38,423 nucleotides of DNA. Source: WVZL01 sp041862375 (GTDB lineage Bacteria; Acidobacteriota; Aminicenantia; Aminicenantales; Aminicenantaceae). A program made the position numbers and the translations under genes. Below are positions 24,575 through 32,580 of this stretch, piece by piece; position 1 is the first letter of the stretch; each line of letters opens with the position of its first letter. The notes beneath the pieces were generated by a model. The model saw only the letters and a list, made by a program, of their open reading frames with translations. It was not told the DNA's origin and did no database searches. Where the stretch lies: the NCBI GenBank assembly GCA_041862375.1, contig JBGVTE010000133.1:1-38423 (forward strand). The letters run 5' to 3'.

Positions 24575-25312
24575 ATGAGAACACAAACTGAATTTGGCGA
24601 TTTACTTATTGATAAATCTACAAGCCCTTTAAAAAAGTATCAAGATATAGCTGTAGGAACCTCTAATTTATTATTTTTTATCAAATATGAAACCATATTA
24701 ATCCTTTTTGGGGGAATGCCTGGAGCTATTGGATTGTTTTTGAGAAGGATTTTCTTTAAAAGGCTGTTTAAGCGAACAGGAAGGAATGTTGTATTCGGAA
24801 GGAACGTAACTATTCGGCATCCGAAGAGGATCGAAATAGGCAATAATGTTATTATCGATGATAATTGCGTTTTAGACGCTAAAGGAAATTCCGACGTGGG
24901 AATCAGTATTGGAGATAATGTTATCATAAATCGAAATACAATTCTGAGCTGTAAGAATGGCATAATTAAAATAGGAGACAATACAAACATAGGGACAAAT
25001 TGCCTTCTACATTCTGTGAGTTCCCTGATATTGGAAGAGAATATACTGATTGCAGCTTACTGTTACATCGTTGCAGGTGGGAACCATGACTTTAAAAGGA
25101 CAGATATTCCTATGATTCAGCAGCCAGCAATTAGTAAAGGTGGCATTTTAGTTAAAAATGATGTCTGGTTTGGAGCAGGTGTAAAGGTCTTGGACGGCGT
25201 TAAGATCGATAGAGGTACAATTGTTGGCGCAGGCGCTGTAGTGACTAAAGACATCCCGGCATTCTCTATAGCTATGGGGACTCCAGCAAAAGTAGTTAGA
25301 AGCCGAAAATAG
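24575..25312 (+). CDS. Left-handed beta-helix O-acyltransferase (WcaF/hexapeptide type)
   Basis: A 245-residue hexapeptide-repeat transferase. After a hydrophobic N-terminal part with a GGMPGAIGLFLRRIFFKRLF stretch (possible membrane association), repeats of the [LIV]GxxxxI type run from about residue 85 to the end (IGNNVIIDDNCVLDAKG, IGDNVIINRNTILSCKNG, IGDNTNIGTNCLLHSVSS), followed by GGNHDFKRTDIPM with the likely catalytic His and the C-terminal VGAGAVVTKDIPAFSIAMG cap typical of acetyl/serine acyltransferases. It probably acylates a sugar or carrier-linked glycan using acetyl-CoA. First gene of the operon, with no clear ribosome site. Confidence 0.88.
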   Translation: MRTQTEFGDLLIDKSTSPLKKYQDIAVGTSNLLFFIKYETILILFGGMPGAIGLFLRRIFFKRLFKRTGRNVVFGRNVTIRHPKRIEIGNNVIIDDNCVLDAKGNSDVGISIGDNVIINRNTILSCKNGIIKIGDNTNIGTNCLLHSVSSLILEENILIAAYCYIVAGGNHDFKRTDIPMIQQPAISKGGILVKNDVWFGAGVKVLDGVKIDRGTIVGAGAVVTKDIPAFSIAMGTPAKVVRSRK

Positions 25313-25367
25313 TTTCAGAAAAAGACCTCAACTTTTAGAAACCTCTTTGATTTGTTGGAAAGGTGCC

Positions 25368-26153
25368 ATGAAACATACTGGTGAACGCGACATTCCTGAA
25401 GAAGTTTTCATGAATCCCAGATTTCAACGTGAAATGGCTTGCTATGAATTCTGTGAGAGATATGTAAAGAATAAGTTTGTGTTGGATCAGGGATGTGGCG
25501 AAGGCTATGGTACATTCTATTTTTCTCAACATGCTTTTCAAGTAATCGGTATTGATGCGTTTCATGGTGTAATTAAAGAAGCTCAAAGGAAATATCAAAG
25601 GGCAAATCTGAAATTTTGCACCATGGATGTGACTCGATTGGGTTTTGCAGATGAATCTTTTGATATAACGACATCCATGGCAGTCATAGAACATATAAAA
25701 GACTACCCAAGACATATAGAAGAGGCCGCCCGGATTACAAAGCCGGGCGGTATTTTTATCTTATCAGCTCTTAACAGCCTCCAAAGCCTCCATGATGATG
25801 CTTTCCACTTTAATGAATTTGATAATTTCCAATTGAAGGAAATGCTTGAACCATACTTTATCGATCTAGACATTTATGGTCTCCGGGGTATCACCCAGAG
25901 AGTTATAAGATACAGAAAAGACAGACAGAAATATGCCCGAAAATTTATCCGATTTGATCCACTGAATCTGCGAAAATTTATTCCGCAGCAAGTTTACTCA
26001 AAAATTTATAATTTTTTTCAAACGAAAATGAGAATTGAATTAAAAAATAAATACAATGATGATATAAACCAGATTACTACAGAAGATTTTTCCGTCACAA
26101 AAAACAAGCTCGAAAGTGCTTGGAATTTCATTTGCGTAGCAAAGAAGAAGTGA
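25368..26153 (+). CDS. SAM-dependent methyltransferase of the surface-modification operon
   Basis: The start is placed at the ATG with GGAAAGG upstream, giving 261 residues; a TTG 21 bases earlier has no such site. Motif I is VLDQGCGEGYGT (about 39-50), motif II IGIDAFHG, and the post-core region reads MDVTRLGFADESFDITTSMAVIEH followed by AARITKPGGIFILSAL. The class I fold is complete. The N-terminal HTGERDIPEE segment, with an FMNPRFQREMACYEFCE helix, is typical of glycan-associated methyltransferases found beside glycosyltransferases. It is 55 bases downstream of the acyltransferase and shares its promoter. A sugar-hydroxyl or lipid-linked intermediate is the likely acceptor, inferred from context. 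Confidence 0.87.
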   Translation: MKHTGERDIPEEVFMNPRFQREMACYEFCERYVKNKFVLDQGCGEGYGTFYFSQHAFQVIGIDAFHGVIKEAQRKYQRANLKFCTMDVTRLGFADESFDITTSMAVIEHIKDYPRHIEEAARITKPGGIFILSALNSLQSLHDDAFHFNEFDNFQLKEMLEPYFIDLDIYGLRGITQRVIRYRKDRQKYARKFIRFDPLNLRKFIPQQVYSKIYNFFQTKMRIELKNKYNDDINQITTEDFSVTKNKLESAWNFICVAKKK

Positions 26154-26201
26154 GGCTGAAAAATATTTGGTCTGTCCTGGCTATGTTTGAAAAAAACCTA
26201 A

Positions 26202-27068
26202 ATGATGCTTGAAAAAAGAGCAATGCTTCTCGTCGACGGCCACGTTCATATCTATCCTTTTTATAACCTGCAGCATGCTCTCCAGAATGGGATAAACAAT
26301 TTAAGACTTGCTTCTAAAAAGTCATCTGCTTTTTATCTTAAAAGAAAGGAAAATAATTCAGGATTTGTCTTCTCAATTTGGCTCCTTGCCGAACGGGCTG
26401 ATTGTAATTTTTTTGAAGATACTGTTAAATCTGCAGGGAAAATTGGAAACCATGCGTTTAAATTGTTTTTTGATGATAAAAAAGAGACTATCATCGTTGA
26501 AAAAGCAGGGAAATCTGTACTTTATATTCTTCCAGGGAGACAAATTGTAACCAAGGAAGGATTAGAAATCTTAGCACTCGCCTCTAAGCTATTCTTAAAA
26601 GACAGAGAAAATTCAAGCGATGATGTTATTAAGAATGTAATTGATTCCGATGGAATAGCCGCCATAAACTGGGCACCAGGTAAATGGTTCTTCAGTCGAG
26701 GCAAAGTGGTAAAGCGATTATTAGAGGAGCAATCTCCTGAAAATTTATTGATATGTGATACATCATTGCGCACTTCACTCTGGCCAACACCCAGGCTGAT
26801 GGCGCAGGCTCGTCGGCAAGGATTTAAGGTGATAGCTGGTTCTGACCCGCTTCCATTTTGTGGTGAGGAGAAATATCTGGGCTCATACGGATTTTATGTG
26901 AACGGAGAATTTAATCTTCAACGACCGGCAGATTCTATCCGCTCACTTTTGAGAAAGCCTGGAATAATCACTTCTTTGATAGGGAAGCGTAATGGTATTG
27001 CGACTTTCTGTCGCCGTCAGTATAAAATATTGGCAGCGCAAAGGAGTAAGAAGCGCTTGAAAGTTTAA
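26202..27068 (+). CDS. Unrecognised HVH-motif protein (possible PHP/metal-hydrolase relative)
   Basis: A 288-residue protein beginning MMLEKRAMLLVDGHVHIYPF; a start at the third Met (26223) is equally plausible because no clear ribosome site precedes either. DGHVHIY near the N-terminus resembles the first HxH metal motif of PHP and amidohydrolase families. Another conserved-looking segment is SDGIAAINWAPGKWFFSRGK (about 149-168), followed by LLICDTSLRTSLWPTPRLMA and VIAGSDPLPFCGEEKYLGSYG. The PGKW...GSDPLP order is reminiscent of the H...D metal ligands of a PHP-like domain, but I cannot place the family. It lies 48 bases after the methyltransferase gene and 33 before the dehydrogenase gene, so it is part of the same operon. 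Confidence 0.65.
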   Translation: MMLEKRAMLLVDGHVHIYPFYNLQHALQNGINNLRLASKKSSAFYLKRKENNSGFVFSIWLLAERADCNFFEDTVKSAGKIGNHAFKLFFDDKKETIIVEKAGKSVLYILPGRQIVTKEGLEILALASKLFLKDRENSSDDVIKNVIDSDGIAAINWAPGKWFFSRGKVVKRLLEEQSPENLLICDTSLRTSLWPTPRLMAQARRQGFKVIAGSDPLPFCGEEKYLGSYGFYVNGEFNLQRPADSIRSLLRKPGIITSLIGKRNGIATFCRRQYKILAAQRSKKRLKV

Positions 27069-27101
27069 TATAAAGCGCGCCAAACAGAGTCAAGACCAAT
27101 C

Positions 27102-28775
27102 ATGAAAAGAGATCTGAATAAACTTTCAAGCACAGAATATGATGTTGTTGTCGTCGGAGCTGGAATCTACGGTGTTAATGCTGCATGGGACGGAGTATTG
27201 CGCGGGCTGAAAGTAGCTTTGATAGATAAAGGGGATTTTACTAATGCCACGTCATCGAATAGTCTAAAAACAATCCACGGAGGATTACGTTATCTCCAGC
27301 AAATGGATTTTATACGGATGAGAAGGTCTATTCTTGAAAGGATGGCTCTTATGAAGATTGCTCCTCATCTGGTATATCCATTGCCTGTAGTCATGCCCAC
27401 CTACAGCTATAAATTAAAGAGCAGACCAGCTCTTTTTGCGGCACTTCTGGTAAACGACATCATTGGCTTTGATAGAAATCGATTAAATGATCCTCACAAA
27501 TATATTCCAGCGAGCCATATAATTTCCAAGAAAAAAACACAAGAATATATTCCTGGTTATGAAAAATATAATATGACTGGAGCAGCATTGTGGTACGACT
27601 GTCAGAGCTACAACACAGAGCGGCTTGCTCTCTCATATGTATTATCGGCGGCTGAGGCAGGCGCTGACATTGCCAATTATGTTGAGTGCATCGGCTTTAT
27701 AGGAAACAGGAATGAAGTAAAGGGTATCAAAGCAAGGGACTCTTTCACAGGAGATATCTTCGATATACGAGCTAAAATTGTTGCTAACATGGGAGGACCT
27801 TGGGTCGATACGATATTGTCGAATTTCAATGCTAAGCCTCTTAAAAAAGGCCTTACGCTTTCGTCAGCCATGAATATTATTGTCAATAGAAAACTCCTGG
27901 ACAAGCATGCTGCTGGCTTATCAGGTCCTTACCAATACGAGCGAAAAGATGGTTCCCTTTATAAGGGATATCGAATCTTGTTCTTTGTACCCTGGAGAGA
28001 TTTTACGATTATAGGAACGAATCATCTCCCTTACCATGGCAAACCAGGTCAGTACAGGGTAAAAGAAGAAGAAATTCATGATTTTCTAAACGCTGTTAAC
28101 CAAGCCTACCCGGCCGCTGACATAAAACGCAATGAGGTCAGCTTTTTCCATGGTGGCCTATTGCCGATGACTGGCCTGAAAAAGAGAACTGGCGAAGTGC
28201 GGTTATTAAGACGTTATGTCATCTACGATCATTGGGTTACTGATAAAATATATGGATTGATTTCGGTCCTGGGAGTGAAATATACGACCCATCGATTTGT
28301 TGCGAGCAAGACGATTGATCTCGTGTTTAAAAAGCTTGGCAGAAAATCACCTCGATGCTTGACTGAAGAAATTCCTATCTATGGAGGTCATATTGAACGG
28401 TTTGAGGATTATCTATCATCGGCAATAAAAGAGAATGAATTTGAAAAAAGAGTAATCCGCCATCTCGTCTATAATTATGGTTCAAAATACAAAGATATCT
28501 TAAGCTATGGGCAGAGAGACCAGAGTTGGCTTCAAATTGTCGATGGTTCTGATGAGGTGCTGAGAGCCGAGATCCTAAATAGTGTTCAGAATGAAGTGGC
28601 TCAAAAATTGTCAGATGTTGTCTTGCGAAGGACCGACCTGGGCTCTGCCGGGAATCCAGGTGATACGGCGTTGAGAGCTGCCGCAGAAATAATGGCTAAG
28701 GAATTGAACTGGGATGAAGAAAGGATAAAGAAGGAAATTCAAGAAACAAGAGCTATTTATATCCCAGCAAATTGA
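27102..28775 (+). CDS. FAD-dependent glycerol-3-phosphate dehydrogenase-like oxidoreductase
   Basis: A 557-residue GlpD/GlpA-type flavoprotein. FAD binding: YDVVVVGAGIYG (13-24, GxGxxG), ALIDKGDF with the ribose-binding acid, and the family signature S-L-K-T-I-H-G-G-L-R-Y-L (about residues 54-65). The substrate-barrel segment carries GPWVDTI (about 231-237). The C-terminal DAO_C-like domain (about 415-530) has EIPIYGGHIERF and a terminal VVLRRTDLGSAGNPGDTAL. It is close in length to aerobic GlpD but diverges in its substrate-facing strands. In this operon it may oxidise a glycerol-phosphate-like unit of a glycan or lipid rather than feed catabolism; that is inferred. The ribosome site is weak. 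Confidence 0.85.
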   Translation: MKRDLNKLSSTEYDVVVVGAGIYGVNAAWDGVLRGLKVALIDKGDFTNATSSNSLKTIHGGLRYLQQMDFIRMRRSILERMALMKIAPHLVYPLPVVMPTYSYKLKSRPALFAALLVNDIIGFDRNRLNDPHKYIPASHIISKKKTQEYIPGYEKYNMTGAALWYDCQSYNTERLALSYVLSAAEAGADIANYVECIGFIGNRNEVKGIKARDSFTGDIFDIRAKIVANMGGPWVDTILSNFNAKPLKKGLTLSSAMNIIVNRKLLDKHAAGLSGPYQYERKDGSLYKGYRILFFVPWRDFTIIGTNHLPYHGKPGQYRVKEEEIHDFLNAVNQAYPAADIKRNEVSFFHGGLLPMTGLKKRTGEVRLLRRYVIYDHWVTDKIYGLISVLGVKYTTHRFVASKTIDLVFKKLGRKSPRCLTEEIPIYGGHIERFEDYLSSAIKENEFEKRVIRHLVYNYGSKYKDILSYGQRDQSWLQIVDGSDEVLRAEILNSVQNEVAQKLSDVVLRRTDLGSAGNPGDTALRAAAEIMAKELNWDEERIKKEIQETRAIYIPAN

Positions 28776-28880
28776 AATGGAGAAGGCTGGCGGAGCTGTC
28801 TTCTGTAAGCTGGACACTTATTTATGAAAGGAGCCGCTTCATGTCAATAAAAGAAAAACAAACCTGCTCCCTGTTTACAG

Positions 28881-30236
28881 CTACGTGGATCTTTTTTTGA
28901 ATATAAGAAACACGGGAATTCCGATTATCACCGTTAATATGGCAATCGAGGATTCGACAGGTCTTTGGAAGTAAGCAAGTATAAGAATGATAACTCCAGT
29001 CAGTATATAAAAAATGGGAGCCAGAGGAAAGCCTGGAAGCTTGTACTTGCTCTGATTTGAAAGCCTCAATTTAAAAACACCGATAACGGCAAGGATAGGA
29101 AAAATCCCAAGAGAAAAGCCCATATAGGTTAAGAGCTGGTCAAAGGTTCCAAACAGGGCCATAAAAGCGGCAATCAATCCTTGCAGAACTATTGATTTCG
29201 ACGGCACTCCATGCTTTTTATGGACTTCTGCAGTGAATCGGAAAAAATATCCATCATCTGCCATGGAATAATAAACCCGAGGTCCTAGAATGATATATGC
29301 GCTGAGGGAAGAAAAAAGAGCGAAAGAGATAAGAACAGAAAGAAGGCTTTCAAAAGTTCTTCCGAACAGGTTGCCAACCGCTAGCCCCCCGATAGAAATG
29401 ACTCCTCCCATATCCTCTGGTGGTACTGCGTAGACATAAAAAAGATTCAAGCATAAATAAAGGAAAATAACGATTCCAGTCCCGATTAAAAGTGATCGAG
29501 GCAAATTCTTGGCCGGATTTTTTATCTCTGATCCAATGTAAGCAGATGCGTTCCACCCGCTGTAAGCAAACATGATCCACATGAGAGATAATCCGATGGT
29601 TTTCCAACCTCCAAAATCAAAATTGAAAGCACCTCCTTGAAAGAAATGTGACAGATTGCCTCGCCCAAAGGAGAATCCAACGAGAACGAGCCAAACGATC
29701 AACCCAACCTTTAATATTGTTAAGAGATTCTGAACCTTGGCGCCAAATTCAATACCCCTGTAATGAATAGAGGTAAAAATGGCTATAACGAGTATGGCAT
29801 ATAACTTCTTCAAGATCGTCGTTTCCAGAGATTCATCAAAGATTCCCCATTTCAGGAGCTCAGGAAAAGCCCGGGTTAAGTATTCGGTAAAGCCTATGGC
29901 AGAGGCGGCTATTGGCGCAGAAAAGCCAACGAAAAAGGAAACCCAGCCACTCAGGAAGCCTAATATCGGGTGATACAGTCGCGAAAGGAAAGCATATTCG
30001 CCTCCAGCGCGAGGGATGGCAGCGCCTAGCTCCCCATAACTTAAAGCTCCGCAAAAGGCGATGATTCCTCCTACAACCCACAAGGAGATCATGATTAATG
30101 GATTACGCAGGCCACCCATTAAGAGGCCGGATGTCGTAAAGATTCCTGCTCCAATCATATTGGCAATAACAATATTGGTCACAGGAAAAAGCCCCAGAGA
30201 TCGCCTCAATCCGTTTTCAGTCTTATTCATCTCCAT
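28881..30236 (-). CDS. APC-superfamily amino acid permease
   Basis: A 451-residue transporter with about 12 hydrophobic helices and the APC signature in helix 1, NIVIANMIGAGIFTTSGLLM (about 21-40), where the unwound GxG binds the amino acid backbone. Helix 2-3 has ISLWVVGGIIAFCGALSYGE followed by LGAAIPRAGGEYAFL, and helix 6 carries FAYSGWNASAYIGSE, all hallmarks of the LAT/cationic amino acid transporter branch. The start ATG at 30236 lies after GGAGGCTTAGCTTCTG. It is monocistronic and divergent from the following methyltransferase. The substrate is probably a neutral amino acid or its exchange; not assignable. Confidence 0.92.
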   Translation of the reverse strand: MEMNKTENGLRRSLGLFPVTNIVIANMIGAGIFTTSGLLMGGLRNPLIMISLWVVGGIIAFCGALSYGELGAAIPRAGGEYAFLSRLYHPILGFLSGWVSFFVGFSAPIAASAIGFTEYLTRAFPELLKWGIFDESLETTILKKLYAILVIAIFTSIHYRGIEFGAKVQNLLTILKVGLIVWLVLVGFSFGRGNLSHFFQGGAFNFDFGGWKTIGLSLMWIMFAYSGWNASAYIGSEIKNPAKNLPRSLLIGTGIVIFLYLCLNLFYVYAVPPEDMGGVISIGGLAVGNLFGRTFESLLSVLISFALFSSLSAYIILGPRVYYSMADDGYFFRFTAEVHKKHGVPSKSIVLQGLIAAFMALFGTFDQLLTYMGFSLGIFPILAVIGVFKLRLSNQSKYKLPGFPLAPIFYILTGVIILILAYFQRPVESSIAILTVIIGIPVFLIFKKRST

Positions 30237-30483
30237 CAGAAGCTAAGCCTCCAAACGCCTGGGGCAAATGCTCTCAGGTTCACTTCTATAATGTTTGTTT
30301 TTAATTTTGAGTTGCATTAGCCTAACAGCTTATACTAAATTTTATTTTTTAGAAACTGAATATTTCATTAAAAAACCTTCAACCAGTCTAACCATCAGAT
30401 ATTGTGAAGACATCTCGAATACCTTTAATCAGCAATCACCTACAACAATGGAGTAAAACGCTTGTCAATAATTTATGGTCCTT

Positions 30484-30512
30484 TTGACCCTGAAATATAT
30501 TTGTGGTATCAG
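30484..30512 (+). promoter_or_regulatory. Possible sigma70-like promoter upstream of the signal-bearing methyltransferase gene
   Basis: TTGACC (30484-30489) and TATCAG (30507-30512) are separated by 17 bases and lie 50 bases upstream of the ATG at 30562. The -10 is a weak match. The remainder of the 325-base gap (30237-30561) between the divergent permease and methyltransferase genes holds no gene that I can see. Confidence 0.3.
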
Positions 30513-30561
30513 TTTAAGATGCCAAACAGGCTACTTTTAAGCATAGGAGGCAAGGATAAAG

Positions 30562-31278
30562 ATGAAAAGATATCTAATTGTAATTTATGCCGCGCTATTT
30601 TCTTTGTTAACATTTTCTTCTATCATCTATACCAATAATGGTTCCGAGGTTTCCTGTACTGGGAATAAGAGTATTCCAGAAAGTCAGACAAAGAAGGAAG
30701 AGCATAAAAGGCCTTCCCCGGAACGCATATATCGTTTTGAACAGCAAGAAGTCACTGTTAAAGACTTCGATCCAGAGGGATACATCCTGGATATCGGCGG
30801 AGGCGGCGAGGGTGTGATCGGTCAACTCAAAGGCCAGCAGGTCATAGCCATTGATATCAGCAAAAGAGAACTGGAAGAGGCGCCTCCAGGACCACTCAAA
30901 ATTGTTATGGATGCCAGAGATTTAAAATTTCTTGACAACTCTTTCCAAACGGCGACAGTGTTTTTCACTTTCATGTATATCAAAGGTGCAGACCATCAAA
31001 AAGTTTTTGAAGAGTTATTCAGAGTGCTTGCTACTGGCGGACGTCTTTTTATCTGGGATGTCATTTTTCCCAAACTCATTGATGAGAAAAAGGAAGTCGC
31101 GTTATTTCCCCTTAAGGTTATTTTACCGAATAAAGAAATCACAACAGGATATGGAGTCCATTGGCCGGAGAAAGAACAGGGCCTTCTTCATTATCTAAAG
31201 TTAGCTGAAAAAACGGGTTTCAAAGTCATCGCCAAGGACGATAATGGCAAATGGTTTTACTTAGAACTTAGAAAATAA
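30562..31278 (+). CDS. SAM methyltransferase domain behind an N-terminal hydrophobic signal
   Basis: A 238-residue protein with AGGAGG before the ATG. Residues 1-23 (MKRYLIVIYAALFSLLTFSS) look like a signal peptide or membrane anchor, followed by a hydrophilic linker (SQTKKEEHKRPSPERIYRF). The C-terminal two-thirds is a class I methyltransferase: YILDIGGGGEGVIG (74-87) is motif I, AIDISKRELEE motif II, KFLDNSFQTATVFFTFMYIKG a post-core strand, and ELFRVLATGGRLFIWDV motif IV. A cytoplasmic cofactor on an apparently exported enzyme is unusual, so anchoring at the inner face of the membrane (type II inside-in) or a misread start deserves thought. No later Met with a good ribosome site exists. 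Confidence 0.8.
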   Translation: MKRYLIVIYAALFSLLTFSSIIYTNNGSEVSCTGNKSIPESQTKKEEHKRPSPERIYRFEQQEVTVKDFDPEGYILDIGGGGEGVIGQLKGQQVIAIDISKRELEEAPPGPLKIVMDARDLKFLDNSFQTATVFFTFMYIKGADHQKVFEELFRVLATGGRLFIWDVIFPKLIDEKKEVALFPLKVILPNKEITTGYGVHWPEKEQGLLHYLKLAEKTGFKVIAKDDNGKWFYLELRK

Positions 31279-31422
31279 AAGGGGGACGTTCCCCGAAGTG
31301 CCTTCCTTTAATCATTCAGATATCGAATTCTAAATTTATACAGCCAGGAAATACCGTGCTTAAAACTAGATGCATCCGCTTCGTTATCGCACTAAATCTC
31401 CATTGTGATGGGTGTTGAAAGC

Positions 31423-32259
31423 TTAAAAGGAATTTGGGATTGCAAAAAGATGGATCCGGTCAGAAATAGTATCTATGAAATTGTATATTCCAGGATCCTC
31501 ATATTCTTGCCACTGAACCCATACCGTGTACATTTCTATATCGATGAGATCAAATAAATCCTCGATAGATGAATTATACTTCTTTAGAACTGGCGTATGA
31601 ATCTCGATTGCAAGTTTTGGCTTTGTCTTTAGTATATTTTTTGCTCCCTTTAATACCTCTACTTCAAATCCTTCTACATCAATTTTCAGGATGGATGGAT
31701 TTAGATAGGAATATTTATCAAGATAAGTCATATCTACTTTAGTTCCGCCCACTTTATAATTTGTAACCGATGAGTTAGATTCTCCTGTAATAAGAATTCT
31801 GCCCTCTCTTGATCCTACTGCTTTTCTTTCTATGAGAACGTTTTTAATATTATTTATTTCAATGTTTTTTTTTATAATATCAGCATTTTTAGGAACAGGC
31901 TCAAAAGCAACCACTTTACCTTTATACCCAACCCAGTTTGCTAACACAACAGTTGTGCACCCATGGTGAGCACCACATTCCAGAATTACATCGCCCTGTT
32001 TTATTAAATAATTCTTAATAAATCTCAATTCGGGCCATTCTGGATCGCTGCAATCCAAATCATACCACTCTTGCCCTATGCTATCACCAATCCAAAAGTC
32101 AAATACAACGCCTTCAACATTCTTTTTCTTAATATATGGTCTAAATTTCTTTTCTTTAAATTTCGTCTTTGTTTTTTGTATTCTAAACTGCATCCACTTT
32201 AAAAGGCTCTTAATTTTATCAGTCATTATTGCCTTGATAAATTCTTTTGCGTTATTCAT
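31423..32259 (-). CDS. FkbM-family methyltransferase
   Basis: A 278-residue protein with the FkbM layout: motif I VILECGAHHGCTTVVLANW (about 90-108), KVVAFEPVPKNADIIKKNIE (about 116-135), and the family-defining KIDVEGFEVEVLKGAKNIL near residues 196-214 followed by PKLAIEIHTPVL. FkbM enzymes mostly O-methylate sugars or lipids. The N-terminal 45 residues are unusually basic (KTKTKFKEKKFRPYIKKK). No strong ribosome site precedes the ATG. It lies convergent with the signal-bearing methyltransferase, with no glycosyltransferase beside it. Confidence 0.85.
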   Translation of the reverse strand: MNNAKEFIKAIMTDKIKSLLKWMQFRIQKTKTKFKEKKFRPYIKKKNVEGVVFDFWIGDSIGQEWYDLDCSDPEWPELRFIKNYLIKQGDVILECGAHHGCTTVVLANWVGYKGKVVAFEPVPKNADIIKKNIEINNIKNVLIERKAVGSREGRILITGESNSSVTNYKVGGTKVDMTYLDKYSYLNPSILKIDVEGFEVEVLKGAKNILKTKPKLAIEIHTPVLKKYNSSIEDLFDLIDIEMYTVWVQWQEYEDPGIYNFIDTISDRIHLFAIPNSF

Positions 32260-32580
32260 GTTATCTGTATCGATAGTTCCCGGCCACCTATTCTTACATC
32301 AGAGGCTATTCAGAACAACAAGGAAGCATCAAGCACTTTACTAATTTAAGCTACACATTAACATCCACAAAAAAATCTTATTTCTTTTTACTACAGAATA
32401 GACAGCGGATGCAACAAGTCGACTCTCAGTATTTCCTGATGGAGGCTGAAAAGAGAGTAGAGTATTTCTGACGACTCCTGAAAGCAGTGCTTTAAGCCTC
32501 ATGGGCTGGATAAGTCTGTAATATTGACTCTTTTTCTGCTTATTGTTATTCTTTTTTCAGGCTATTCAAAGGGAGTAATA
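32260..32580. other. Intergenic stretch before the kinase gene
   Basis: About 320 bases between the divergent FkbM and kinase genes. The open frame continues upstream of the kinase start (from a TTG at 32524) but without a ribosome site. I saw no RNA gene, repeat or clear promoter. Confidence 0.4.

Noticed and set aside
31288..31301. GGGGGACGTTCCCC palindrome as a terminator
   Set aside because: The stem is short with a tiny loop and there is no T-run after it in either direction.
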